Shown: positions 9,112 through 16,840 of the stretch, piece after piece
How positions within the stretch are numbered: position 1 is the stretch's first letter
Layout of the letters: every line of letters starts with the position of its first letter
Assembly: GCF_904063055.1 (NCBI RefSeq)
Contig: NZ_CAJFCN010000004.1
Location: 450,925-514,924, forward strand
Length of the DNA: 64,000 bases
Source: Pseudomonas paracarnis
GTDB taxonomy: Bacteria; Pseudomonadota; Gammaproteobacteria; Pseudomonadales; Pseudomonadaceae
Direction of reading: 5' to 3'
Notes under the pieces: model-generated
Seen by the model: only the letters and a program-made list of their open reading frames with translations
Told to the model about the DNA's origin: nothing
Databases searched by the model: none
Translations under genes and position numbers: made by a program

Positions 9112-9845
9112 AATGGCGTCTGCAACGCGGCGGCCTGATCCACCGGGCTTACCATCGCGTAGTTGTAGCCGCCGCCCGACCAGTAGTCGGCCTGCAAGCC
9201 ATCGGCACTGCGGCTGCCGCGAGGCAGGAAACCGTTGTTCGGGCCCGGCGGGCGGATATAGAAGCTGATGCGCCGGCCTTGCGCGTCCTGGTACAGCACC
9301 ATGGCTGCCGCGCCTTGGTCGGTGGTGAGCAGGCGCCCGCTGACCGGCTTGAAACCGGCTTGGCTCAGGTCGGGCAGGCGATGGGCCTGGTTGAAATAAC
9401 GGTCGAGCCAGGCCTGCATGGTGCCAGGGTCCTGGGCGTTGTAGTCGGCGGGCATGATGCCGTCCTGGGCAAACAGGCGGTAGGCCTGCATGGCGTCGGT
9501 CATCGGCAACAGCGGCGGCTGGGTGGCTTCACGGGCGTGCCAACCGCCAACCCCGCCGAGGCTCACGGCGATCAGCAACAACGCCGCCGTGGCCAAGTGC
9601 CGACGGGACTGTTTCTTGATGCGCTGGCGAATCAGCGCCGGGTCCAATGCCGGGTTGTGCGGCTGTTGCAGGGCGCCGCTCAACGACGCGCGCAGCAACT
9701 GCGCATCTTGTTGCCAGGCCTGTACCCGGGCCGCCACTTCGGGGTGGCTGGCCAGCCAGGTTTCAAGCACACAGCGATCAGTGTCCGGCAATTGGTGATC
9801 GACGTAGGCATGTAAATCGCGTTCGCTGGGGGGCAGGCTGATCAT
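9108..9845 (-). CDS. Membrane anti-sigma factor
   Basis: A 245-residue protein with a cytoplasmic N-terminal anti-sigma part, starting MISLPPSERDLHAYVDHQL, one membrane segment near residues 88-108, and a periplasmic C-terminal domain rich in glycine, tyrosine and proline. This layout is that of transmembrane anti-sigma factors. The zinc-binding HxxxCxxC signature of ZAS proteins is not complete. The ATG overlaps the stop of the sigma gene (ATGA), so the two are co-translated. It should hold the neighbouring ECF sigma factor inactive until a signal, probably oxidative, releases it. That last point is inferred from the peroxidase next door. Confidence 0.85.
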   Translation of the reverse strand: MISLPPSERDLHAYVDHQLPDTDRCVLETWLASHPEVAARVQAWQQDAQLLRASLSGALQQPHNPALDPALIRQRIKKQSRRHLATAALLLIAVSLGGVGGWHAREATQPPLLPMTDAMQAYRLFAQDGIMPADYNAQDPGTMQAWLDRYFNQAHRLPDLSQAGFKPVSGRLLTTDQGAAAMVLYQDAQGRRISFYIRPPGPNNGFLPRGSRSADGLQADYWSGGGYNYAMVSPVDQAAALQTPF

Positions 9846-10366
9846 TTGAGTCTCCGCAGGGCAGGGCCGGCCATTTCGCCATCGCTGAGCTGACGCAACG
9901 CTTGGCGTGCGCGGGACAGGCGTGACATTACGGTGCCGATGGGCACCTTGAGGATCTCGGCCACTTCCTTGTAGCTCAAGCCCTCGACGGACACCCACAG
10001 CAACAGGGCGCGCTGTTCGGTGTTCAGTTGGTCGAAGGCTTGCAGGGTGGATTGGGCCAGCACCGTGCGTTCTACCGAAGGTTGCACGTCATCGCGGCCG
10101 GTGAAGAATTCGAGCATGCGCGCATAGCGGCGGTTGCGGCGGTGGGCGTCGAGGAACTGCCGGTAGAGGATCGAAAACAGCCAGGCGCGCAGGTCGCCCT
10201 CGATACGTTTATCGGCCCAGGCGACGATCGCGCGCTCCAGGGTCGATTGCACCAGGTCATCGGCGCTGCTGCTGTTGCGCGTCAGGGACACGGCAAAACG
10301 CCGCAACCTGGGGATGAGTTCGCGTAACTGTTCGTCGAGTTCATGCATGGGTGTCTGGCTGATCAC
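9842..10366 (-). CDS. ECF RNA polymerase sigma factor
   Basis: A 174-residue sigma-70 family protein with only regions 2 and 4. Region 2 includes ADDLVQSTLERAIVAW and region 4 has the helix-turn-helix GLSYKEVAEILKVPIGTV. There is no region 1 or 3, which defines the extracytoplasmic-function class. It heads a two-gene operon with its anti-sigma factor and faces away from the catalase/cytochrome pair. Matching promoter motifs on both strands of the intergenic region suggest it drives both its own operon and the divergent one. Confidence 0.93.
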   Translation of the reverse strand: MISQTPMHELDEQLRELIPRLRRFAVSLTRNSSSADDLVQSTLERAIVAWADKRIEGDLRAWLFSILYRQFLDAHRRNRRYARMLEFFTGRDDVQPSVERTVLAQSTLQAFDQLNTEQRALLLWVSVEGLSYKEVAEILKVPIGTVMSRLSRARQALRQLSDGEMAGPALRRLK

Positions 10367-10383
10367 TACGCTGGGACTAGAGA

Positions 10384-10408
10384 GACGTTTGGCGTTGAAG
10401 GTTATTCC
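10384..10408 (-). promoter_or_regulatory. Candidate ECF promoter of the sigma operon
   Basis: On the minus strand GGAAT (10408-10404) and CGTC (10387-10384) are separated by 16 bases. This fits the GGAAC-N16-CGTC pattern recognised by many ECF sigma factors, and lies just ahead of the sigma gene start at 10366. It suggests autoregulation. Confidence 0.55.
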
Positions 10409-10435
10409 CCGTCCCGCAAAAAAATCCAGGGCCTG

Positions 10436-10460
10436 GGAATAGAGCCCATCGGCGTTCGTC
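10436..10460 (+). promoter_or_regulatory. Candidate ECF promoter of the catalase operon
   Basis: On the plus strand GGAAT (10436-10440) and CGTC (10457-10460) are again 16 bases apart. The extended motif GGGAATA-N15-CGTCT is shared with the divergent promoter 28 bases away. The catalase ATG lies 55 bases downstream. Confidence 0.6.
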
Positions 10461-10514
10461 TTAATGCTCCGACCTTATGTTTCAGCCTGAGGCCTCTGGC
10501 CCTGGAGTTCCTGC

Positions 10515-11597
10515 ATGGTAGATCACTCATCACCACCCCGTCCTCCCTTGAGCACTGCGAGCCTGATCGCACGACTCGCCGGCATCGGTGCCGTGGTTGC
10601 GGTTGTTGCCGGCGCATTTGCCTACGTCAATGGCACGCTCGACCCACAACGCCTGCGGCCAAAAACCTTGGTCAATGCCCTGGAAACCAATAACGGCGTG
10701 CATCCGGGTTTTCGCCGTAACCATGCCAAGGGCGTATGCGTGGCGGGTTATTTCCAGAGCAGTACCGAGGCCCGTGCCTATTCCAGTGCCCAGGTGTTCA
10801 GCGAGGCCGAGACCCCGATCATCGGCCGGTTTGCCTTGCCCAGCGGCAACCCCTACGCGCCGGACAGCAGTGTGCCGATTCGCAGTTTCGCCGTGCAGTT
10901 CAGCCAGGCCAACGGCCAGCAATGGCGTACAGGGATGAACAGCATGCCGGTGTTCCCGGTGGGCACGCCCGAGGCGTTCTACCAGTTGCTCAAGGCCGGC
11001 GCGCCAGACCCGGCCACGGGCAAGCCGAACCCGTCGAGCATGCCGGCGTTTTTTGCCGCACACCCGGAGACCGCGCCATTCCTGGCCTGGGTCAAGACCG
11101 CCAAGCCATCGGCCAGTTATGCGACTGAAACCTATAACGGCATCAACGCGTTTTACCTGGTGGCTGCCGATGGTACGCGCCAGGCCGTGCGTTGGGAGGT
11201 GGTGCCCCAGAGCCAGGATGCGGCGGGTGATACCGCACCTGCTGGCGATGACTTCCTGGAGCAGGATTTGGTGCGACGCCTGGCTGCCGGGCCCTTGCGT
11301 TGGCAGTTGAACATGACCCTGGCCAACCCCGGCGACTCGCTGGACGACGCAAGCAAGACCTGGACCGGCGCGCACAAGGTACTCAACGCCGGCACGTTGG
11401 TGTTGCAAAGCAGCCAGCCCCAGGCAGACGGTGATTGCCGCGATATCAACTTTGACCCGTTGATTCTGCCCAGTGGTATCCAAGCCTCCAACGACCCCTT
11501 GCTGGCCGCACGTTCGGCCGCGTATGCCAGTTCGTACCTGCGCCGCGCCGGTGAAGTCAGCCCGTTGCACAGCGCCCCTCAGGAGTCGAAGCCATGA
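10515..11597 (+). CDS. Membrane-anchored catalase-family peroxidase
   Basis: A 360-residue member of the small catalase-related (SrpA-like) family. It keeps the distal heme histidine in RRNHAKG (His70), and the proximal RxxxY motif is Arg333-Tyr337 in RSAAYASSYLRR. Typical monofunctional catalases are about 480 residues or more, so this is the short class that acts more as a peroxidase. A hydrophobic helix at residues 17-38 should anchor or export it, placing the heme domain in the periplasm. It overlaps the cytochrome b561 gene by four bases, suggesting electron supply from the membrane. Confidence 0.9.
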   Translation: MVDHSSPPRPPLSTASLIARLAGIGAVVAVVAGAFAYVNGTLDPQRLRPKTLVNALETNNGVHPGFRRNHAKGVCVAGYFQSSTEARAYSSAQVFSEAETPIIGRFALPSGNPYAPDSSVPIRSFAVQFSQANGQQWRTGMNSMPVFPVGTPEAFYQLLKAGAPDPATGKPNPSSMPAFFAAHPETAPFLAWVKTAKPSASYATETYNGINAFYLVAADGTRQAVRWEVVPQSQDAAGDTAPAGDDFLEQDLVRRLAAGPLRWQLNMTLANPGDSLDDASKTWTGAHKVLNAGTLVLQSSQPQADGDCRDINFDPLILPSGIQASNDPLLAARSAAYASSYLRRAGEVSPLHSAPQESKP

Positions 11598-12133
11598 ATG
11601 CTCAACCACGGTTCTTTGCGCCCTTGGCGCGCGTGTTGCACTGGCTGATGGCGTTGATGATCATCGCCATGCTGTTTATCGGCGCGGGTCTGGCGGCGTC
11701 GGTGTCGGAGCGCCATGAGTGGCTGATCCACCTGCACAAGCCGCTGGGCATTGCGATTCTGGCACTGGTGATCGTGCGCCTGGCGGTACGTTTTTCCACC
11801 CGTCAGCCGCCGTTACCAGCGGATTTGCCGGTGTGGCAGAGGCTGGCAGCCAAGGCCTCTCATGTGCTGTTGTACGCGTTGATGCTGGTGTTGCCGCTGC
11901 TGGGTTGGGCGATGATTTCAGCGGCCGGTGACCCGGTGATGCTCAGTAGTAACCTGCAACTGCCCGCGCTGCTGGGGGCGAATGCGCCGTTGTTTGCGTT
12001 GTTGCGCAAGGCTCACGGTTATTTGGCCTATCTGCTGTTTCTCACCGTGCTGGTGCATCTGGCAGCCGCGTTATTCCACGGTTTGATCCGCCGCGATGGT
12101 GTCTTGCAAAGCATGACCGGCAGCAAGGATTGA
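11594..12133 (+). CDS. Cytochrome b561
   Basis: A 179-residue integral membrane protein of the bacterial cytochrome b561 family with four hydrophobic segments. Probable heme-b ligand histidines lie in VLHWLMALM, HEWLIHLHKP and LVHLAAALFHG. It would move electrons from the quinone pool to a periplasmic partner, here most likely the peroxidase encoded just upstream. The ATG overlaps the previous stop (ATGA) and AGGAG precedes it. No terminator separates the two, so they form one transcript. Confidence 0.9.
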   Translation: MNAQPRFFAPLARVLHWLMALMIIAMLFIGAGLAASVSERHEWLIHLHKPLGIAILALVIVRLAVRFSTRQPPLPADLPVWQRLAAKASHVLLYALMLVLPLLGWAMISAAGDPVMLSSNLQLPALLGANAPLFALLRKAHGYLAYLLFLTVLVHLAAALFHGLIRRDGVLQSMTGSKD

Positions 12134-12138
12134 CCGCT

Positions 12139-12170
12139 TCTGGTGGCGAGCAAGCTCGCTCGTCACCAGA
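12139..12170. terminator. Hairpin between converging genes
   Basis: The 32-base sequence starting TCTGGTGGCGAGCAAGC is an almost perfect palindrome (two mismatched pairs) whose centre matches the GCGAGCAAGCTCGC part of REP elements. It lies between the converging cytochrome and carboxypeptidase genes. There is no long T run, so it may be an eroded REP working as a weak terminator. Confidence 0.5.
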
Positions 12171-12184
12171 GCTCGCCTCAGGGG

Positions 12185-13336
12185 TTAGCGCAAACGCCCG
12201 ACGATATCAGCGACGCTGCTCAAGACGTCCTTGCCCAACTGTTTCGAACGATCGCCTGACCAGCCAGTTCGCAGGTTGGGTGCGTCGTCGTTGTCCTTGA
12301 AAGGCATTTCCAGGGTCAGGGACAGGCAGTCGTACTTTTCCCCCACCGCGTTGCAGGCCAGGGTCATGTTGGCTTGGCCAGGCAGGTCGCGGGTGTAGCC
12401 GTGGGTGGTCTGGAAGTCTCGGGTCAGGTGGCTCAAATGGCTGCGGAAATGTTTTTCCAGGGCTTCGATGCGCGGCGTGTAGCCGGGGTTGCCTTCGCAG
12501 GCTGCGGTGAACACGTAGGGGATTTCTTCATCGCCGTGGATGTCGAGGAACATATCCACGCCGTATTTTTCCATCTGTTGCTGGACGAACAGGACTTCCG
12601 GGCTGAGTTCCTGGCTGGCGCTTTGCCATGCGCGGTTAAGGTCCTGGCCCATGGCGTTGGTGCGCAGGTGGCCATGGAAGGCGCCATCCGGGTTCATGTT
12701 CGGTACCAGGTACAGGTCTGCGACGGCCAGCAGTTTTTTCAGTTCGTCGTCGCCGTCCTTTTGCAGGCGCTCAATCACGCCCTCCATAAACCACTCGGCC
12801 ATGTGCTCGCCGGGGTGCTGCTGGGCGATGATCCACACCTTGCGCCGGCCTTCGATCCCTTTGCCACGGCGCAGCAGTTGGATATCGCGGCCTTCAGCGC
12901 TCTTGCCGGTGGCTAGCAGGGTGACCCCGGCGTACTTCAGGGCTTGCTCGATCAACCAGTCATGACGTTCACGGCTGTAGGGCTCGAAGTAGGCAAACCA
13001 GGCGTACTTTTGCCGGGTCTGGAGGGTGATGTGCAGGATCTCGCCATCAAAGCGCGTCGGTACCCGGAACCAGTTGATATGGTCATAGGACGCCACGGCG
13101 TTGTAACCGCTCCAGGCATGCTTGTAGGACGAGCGCCCTGCGTTGCTCAAGCGAAAGGTGTGGGTGTGCCCCACGTGCATGCCTTCGGCCTTGAAGTGGA
13201 ACCATTGGTAGTGATCGCTGCGGGTGTCGGGATTGATTGCCAGCAACAACTGATAAGCGTCGCTGGCATCCAGGACCTGGATGTTGCCGCTGTCGAAGTC
13301 GGTGCTGATCTTGATGGAGGTCAAGGCCACGGTCAT
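12185..13336 (-). CDS. M14 cytosolic carboxypeptidase
   Basis: A 383-residue zinc carboxypeptidase of family M14, closest in form to the cytosolic carboxypeptidase (CCP) group. An N-terminal beta domain (1-125) precedes the catalytic domain. Zinc ligands are His174 and Glu177 (QHPGEH) and His268 (DIHGDEE). NPDG (215-218) and DLNR (232-235) bind substrate, and Glu343 in LTLEMPF is the catalytic glutamate. There is no signal peptide. The eukaryotic relatives remove C-terminal glutamates from tubulin. The bacterial substrate is unknown. It stands alone, with the PrrF locus upstream. Confidence 0.88.
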   Translation of the reverse strand: MTVALTSIKISTDFDSGNIQVLDASDAYQLLLAINPDTRSDHYQWFHFKAEGMHVGHTHTFRLSNAGRSSYKHAWSGYNAVASYDHINWFRVPTRFDGEILHITLQTRQKYAWFAYFEPYSRERHDWLIEQALKYAGVTLLATGKSAEGRDIQLLRRGKGIEGRRKVWIIAQQHPGEHMAEWFMEGVIERLQKDGDDELKKLLAVADLYLVPNMNPDGAFHGHLRTNAMGQDLNRAWQSASQELSPEVLFVQQQMEKYGVDMFLDIHGDEEIPYVFTAACEGNPGYTPRIEALEKHFRSHLSHLTRDFQTTHGYTRDLPGQANMTLACNAVGEKYDCLSLTLEMPFKDNDDAPNLRTGWSGDRSKQLGKDVLSSVADIVGRLR

Positions 13337-13462
13337 AGTCTGGTTGCCTGAATATGAGTGATGTGGCGGCTATCTTACACAGGCGTTCGGTAAAACCTGG
13401 ATGCAAAAATTGTTGCAGGGGGAGGGGGCGTCATCCCTGACGCCGCCGCAGCTTAGAGTCTA

Positions 13463-13477
13463 TGAGATTGATTCTCA
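13463..13477. promoter_or_regulatory. Possible Fur-like palindrome
   Basis: TGAGATTGATTCTCA is an imperfect inverted repeat related to GAGAATCATTCTC-style Fur boxes. It lies 127 bases upstream of the carboxypeptidase start and about 130 bases past the PrrF terminator. The rest of the 13337-13608 gap shows no convincing gene. Confidence 0.25.
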
Positions 13478-13608
13478 AGCGCTAATTCGCAGAGATACGC
13501 GCTAGAGCACTCGGACGACTTTCGTTGGGCGATAGTCTTTTGCTACCATGCGCGGCATCAAGCAACACACAGTCTTCATTAGCCTGAAGCCACGCCAGGA
13601 AAACTGGC

Positions 13609-13638
13609 AAAAAAAAGACCCGGCCAAAGAGCCGGGTC
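13609..13638 (-). terminator. PrrF intrinsic terminator
   Basis: The stem GACCCGGC/GCCGGGTC (13617-13624 with 13631-13638) is followed on the minus strand by eight T residues (13616-13609). This is a textbook Rho-independent terminator and defines the PrrF 3' end. Confidence 0.92.
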
Positions 13639-13723
13639 AAAAACCGTGATTAGCCTGATGAGGAGATATTCCAAGAGTCCGACCTAAGGTCTCTTGGTCT
13701 ATCGACTGATCTTGCGATCAGCT
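13609..13723 (-). ncRNA. prrF: PrrF iron-responsive small RNA
   Basis: On the minus strand a transcript of about 115 bases reads from a Fur-box promoter into a strong terminator. It contains the PrrF core ATATCTCCTCATCAGGCTAA followed by TCACGG, which base-pairs with sodB and other targets in Pseudomonas, and a 5' hairpin CTGATCGCAAGATCAG. PrrF RNAs are made when iron is scarce and, with Hfq, silence mRNAs for iron-rich proteins. P. aeruginosa PrrF1 and PrrF2 are of almost the same length. Only one copy lies here, whereas P. aeruginosa has two in tandem. The exact 5' end is estimated from the promoter. Confidence 0.9.
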
Positions 13724-13729
13724 GAGCCC

Positions 13730-13758
13730 AATAATAATCATTATCATTTGCAAGTCAA
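13730..13758 (-). promoter_or_regulatory. PrrF promoter with overlapping Fur box
   Basis: On the minus strand TTGACT (13758-13753) and TATTAT (13736-13731) form a sigma-70 promoter with a 16-base spacer. The sequence between and over the -10, AATGATAATGATTATTATT, is a strong run of the NATWAT repeats bound by Fur. Iron-loaded Fur would block this promoter. Confidence 0.85.
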
Positions 13759-13801
13759 ATGTTTTTATCCGTGGGATAGAAATATTTTTCTTTCATGCCT
13801 G

Positions 13802-14152
13802 CTACGCGTTTGCCGCCGCTCTGGGCGCTTGCAACGACCGCTCCACCATCGCCTTCGCCATATCGATCAAATACACCACTGAAAACGCCAGGTCGCGTTG
13901 GTTGCCCTGATGGCTGCACGCCGACTCGTAGGCGGTTGCCGCTGCACTGCGCAACAGGTCCGAGGCGTGTATCAGGGCTTCCTCCTGGCTGACATCGGAT
14001 TTGATCGCGAACATGGCCCCGTCCGAATCCGGCGTCGACCGATTTTCTTTCAAGTAGTAGTCCAGTGCGCGCTGGGCTGCGCCACTGTTGCACATGTCGT
14101 TTACTTCAGTCAGTTCGGATGTGTCGGGCGTTGGGTGTGTGCGGGTCGTCAT
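13802..14152 (-). CDS. DUF6124 family protein
   Basis: A 116-residue soluble protein that matches the layout of the Pseudomonas DUF6124 family: a proline/threonine-rich start, then AQRALDYYLK, then MFAIKSDVSQEEALIHASDLL, and a C-terminal helix with MAKAMVERSL. The function is unknown. Such proteins are common and often scattered as single genes in fluorescent pseudomonads. A longer open frame runs to 14425 but is antisense to the next gene. ATG 14152 has GGAG about eleven bases upstream. It is divergent from the S24-like regulator. Confidence 0.75.
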   Translation of the reverse strand: MTTRTHPTPDTSELTEVNDMCNSGAAQRALDYYLKENRSTPDSDGAMFAIKSDVSQEEALIHASDLLRSAAATAYESACSHQGNQRDLAFSVVYLIDMAKAMVERSLQAPRAAANA

Positions 14153-14282
14153 AAGCGGCAGTACTCCGGTGGGTGTCGAAATCCTTGGGCTTGATGATAG
14201 TACGTATCGTATTCCTGTCGTTTTATGGATTACTACAAACTGTTTATTGCCCGCAAAAATGGGCGCCGTATTGTGATGCGCC

Positions 14283-14918
14283 ATGGATAACTGGATAGCG
14301 TTGGTCAAAGCCAACATGAAAGACCGCAAGGTCACGCAGGATGAACTGGCGCAGCGCCTGGGGATGTCCCAGGGCGGCATCGGCCATTGGCTCAATAAAC
14401 GCCGCGTGCCGAGCCTGGCGGACATGAACCGCGTGCTGGCCGAACTGGGGTTGGGGTATTTGGAGGTGGCGCTGGAGATTCGTGAACGGGCCGCGCAAGT
14501 GCCTGAACGGGAAGCGCACTACAACCCGTATTTCCGCTACCCGGTCAGCGACTGGAAGCAGGCCTGCGAGCTGCGTGAAGAGCGTGCGCCTTATAGCACC
14601 GAGCGCTACGAATTGACCGATTACCACGCCCGAGGCGAGGCATTCTGGCTGCCGGTGACGGGAGACGCCATGACCGCCCCCACGGGCATGAGCATTGCGG
14701 CTGGCATGATGATACTGGTTGACCCGGCCATCGCGCCCGAGCCCGGCAGGCTGGTGGTGGCCCAATGGGCTGGCACCCCCCAGGCCACCTTTCGCCGATT
14801 GCAGGAAGAAAGCGGCCAGCACTACCTGGTGCCGCTCAACCCCACTTACCCCAAGGTGCTGCTCACCGACGGCTGCCGCCTCCTGGGTGTGGTGGTGCAA
14901 GCCACGGCGAAGTTCTAG
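14283..14918 (+). CDS. XRE-S24 repressor lacking self-cleavage residues
   Basis: A 211-residue CI/LexA-like regulator. Residues 1-60 are an XRE helix-turn-helix (TQDELAQRLGMSQGGIGHWL). Residues about 85-211 are an S24 peptidase-like domain. The expected cleavage pair Ala-Gly is Ala94-Cys95 (DWKQACEL). The nucleophile position in GDSM is alanine (Ala129 in TGDAMTAP), and the catalytic lysine position in TFKxL is arginine (171-172, TFRRL). The fold-defining parts FFVDP-like MILVDP and LVPLNPTYP remain. So DNA binding and dimerisation are probably kept and RecA-stimulated autoproteolysis lost. Its 3' end overlaps the stop of the converging liuD gene. There is no prophage around it. Confidence 0.88.
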   Translation: MDNWIALVKANMKDRKVTQDELAQRLGMSQGGIGHWLNKRRVPSLADMNRVLAELGLGYLEVALEIRERAAQVPEREAHYNPYFRYPVSDWKQACELREERAPYSTERYELTDYHARGEAFWLPVTGDAMTAPTGMSIAAGMMILVDPAIAPEPGRLVVAQWAGTPQATFRRLQEESGQHYLVPLNPTYPKVLLTDGCRLLGVVVQATAKF

Positions 14919-16840
14919 CCGGCCGTTTCAAGCTCCACCAGCGCGCTGCCTTCTGCCACCATTTCACCTTCCTGGCAGAACAGCGCCTTGACCACCCCGG
15001 CGTGGGGCGCCCGGATACTGTGCTCCATCTTCATGGCTTCGAGCACCACCAGTTGAGCGCCGGCTTCAACAGTTTGGCCCACCTCCACAAGTACTCGCAC
15101 GATGCTGCCGTTCATCGGTGCGGTGAGGCCGCCCTGATGAGATTGACTGGCCTCGACCGCCGCAATCGGGTCGAACAGGCTGACGGCATGCATCTCGCCG
15201 TCCCAACGCAGGTACAGGCTGCCTTCACTGCGCACCGCCAGATGAGCACGGCGCACGCCCTGATGTTCAGTCAGCAACTGTTCGCCGCATAACTGAGACG
15301 GTTGCCCGGTCAGTGTCACCAACCGATCCTGCCCATTGCAGCTCAGGTGCAGCGACACCTCGGCAGGCAGGCCCGCACGAAAGCCCTGGCGATTGGCCCA
15401 AGGCCCGTCACCCGCCGGCAAGCTCTGCATAAACGCCGAGCCCGCCGCCTGCCAGAACTCATCGCTCAAGGCCCCTGGCGTCGGCAACAGCTCATCCTGA
15501 TAGCGCGGGATAAACCCGGTGTCCAATTCGGCGGCGGCAAACGCAGGGTGCCCGATGATGCGCCGCAAAAAGCCCAGGTTGGTCTTGAGCCCGCCGACCG
15601 CAAACTCATCCAGCATGCTCAATAAGCGCAGGCGCGCCTGTTCGCGGTCTTCACCCCAGGCAATCAACTTGCCGAGCATCGGGTCGTAGAAGGGCGACAC
15701 GCTGTCGCCTTGCTCGACGCCACTGTCCACGCGGCGTCCAGGGCCCTGGCTGGACTCGCGGTACAGCGCCAGGTGCCCGGTGGCGGGCAGAAAGTCATTG
15801 GCCGGGTCTTCGGCATACAGCCGCACTTCAATTGCATGACCGTTCAACGCGACCTGTTCTTGCGTGATCGGTAGCGCCTCACCTTGGGCCACCCGGATCT
15901 GCCAGGCCACCAGGTCGAGGCCGGTAATCGCTTCGGTCACCGGATGCTCGACTTGCAGCCGCGTGTTCATCTCCATGAAGAAAAACTCGCCACGGGCATC
16001 CAGCAAAAACTCCACCGTACCTGCGCCGACATACCCGATGGCCTGGGCAGCGCGCACGGCCGCTTCGCCCATGGCCCGGCGCTGCTCGACACTCAAGCCG
16101 GGTGCCGGGGCTTCTTCCACGACTTTCTGATGGCGCCGCTGGATCGAGCAGTCGCGCTCATTGAGGTACAGGCAATGACCTTGCTGGTCGGCAAACACTT
16201 GGATCTCGACATGCCGCGGCTTGAGCAGGTATTTCTCCACCAGCATCTGCCCGTTGCCGAACGACGACAGCGCCTCACGCTGGGCGGAGGCCAGGGCTTC
16301 GGCCAGTTGGCTGACGTCCTCGACCACCTTCATACCCTTGCCACCGCCGCCCGCCGTGGCCTTGAGCAGCACCGGGTAGCCGATACGCTCACAGGCGGCG
16401 CGGAAGGTCTCCAGGTCCTGGGCCTCGCCGTGATAACCCGGCACAAGGGGTACGCCAGCCGTTTCCATCAAGGCCTTGGCCGCGGATTTGCTGCCCATGG
16501 CGTCGATGGCCGAGGCGGGCGGGCCGAGGAAGATCAAGCCTGCCGCCTCGATGGCACGGGCGAAGCCGGCGTTTTCTGAAAGGAAGCCGTAGCCGGGGTG
16601 AATCGCCTGGGCGCCGCTGACGTGGGCGGCGGCAATCAGCTTGTCGATTTGCAGGTAACTGTCGGTGGCTTTGCTGCCGCCCAGGTCGACGCGGATATCG
16701 GCTTCACGGCTATGGCGGGCATCGCGGTCGATGGCGCTGTGCACAGCCACGGTGGTCAACCCCATGGCCTTGGCGGTGCGCATGACCCGGCAGGCGATCT
16801 CGCCACGGTTGGCCACCAGAACGGTGGTGAGTGTGCTCAT
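14915..16840 (-). CDS. liuD: 3-methylcrotonyl-CoA carboxylase alpha (biotin) subunit
   Basis: A 641-residue biotin-dependent carboxylase subunit of leucine breakdown. The N-terminal biotin carboxylase domain begins VLVANRGEIACRVMRTAK, has the ATP loop GGGGKGMK, and a C-terminal biotinyl domain carries LEAMKMEHS, where the lysine is biotinylated. With LiuB it carboxylates 3-methylcrotonyl-CoA to 3-methylglutaconyl-CoA. The open frame continues upstream to 16948, but ATG 16840 matches the family start and overlaps the liuC stop (ATGA). Last gene of liuABCD. Confidence 0.95.
   Translation of the reverse strand: MSTLTTVLVANRGEIACRVMRTAKAMGLTTVAVHSAIDRDARHSREADIRVDLGGSKATDSYLQIDKLIAAAHVSGAQAIHPGYGFLSENAGFARAIEAAGLIFLGPPASAIDAMGSKSAAKALMETAGVPLVPGYHGEAQDLETFRAACERIGYPVLLKATAGGGGKGMKVVEDVSQLAEALASAQREALSSFGNGQMLVEKYLLKPRHVEIQVFADQQGHCLYLNERDCSIQRRHQKVVEEAPAPGLSVEQRRAMGEAAVRAAQAIGYVGAGTVEFLLDARGEFFFMEMNTRLQVEHPVTEAITGLDLVAWQIRVAQGEALPITQEQVALNGHAIEVRLYAEDPANDFLPATGHLALYRESSQGPGRRVDSGVEQGDSVSPFYDPMLGKLIAWGEDREQARLRLLSMLDEFAVGGLKTNLGFLRRIIGHPAFAAAELDTGFIPRYQDELLPTPGALSDEFWQAAGSAFMQSLPAGDGPWANRQGFRAGLPAEVSLHLSCNGQDRLVTLTGQPSQLCGEQLLTEHQGVRRAHLAVRSEGSLYLRWDGEMHAVSLFDPIAAVEASQSHQGGLTAPMNGSIVRVLVEVGQTVEAGAQLVVLEAMKMEHSIRAPHAGVVKALFCQEGEMVAEGSALVELETAG

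Noticed and set aside
13548..13649. A 33-codon plus-strand frame running into the PrrF terminator
   Set aside because: No ribosome site, and half of it is antisense to the PrrF terminator stem.
14283..14918. Prophage or pyocin island from the CI-like repressor
   Set aside because: No phage structural, lysis or integrase genes lie nearby. The neighbours are a DUF6124 gene and liuD.
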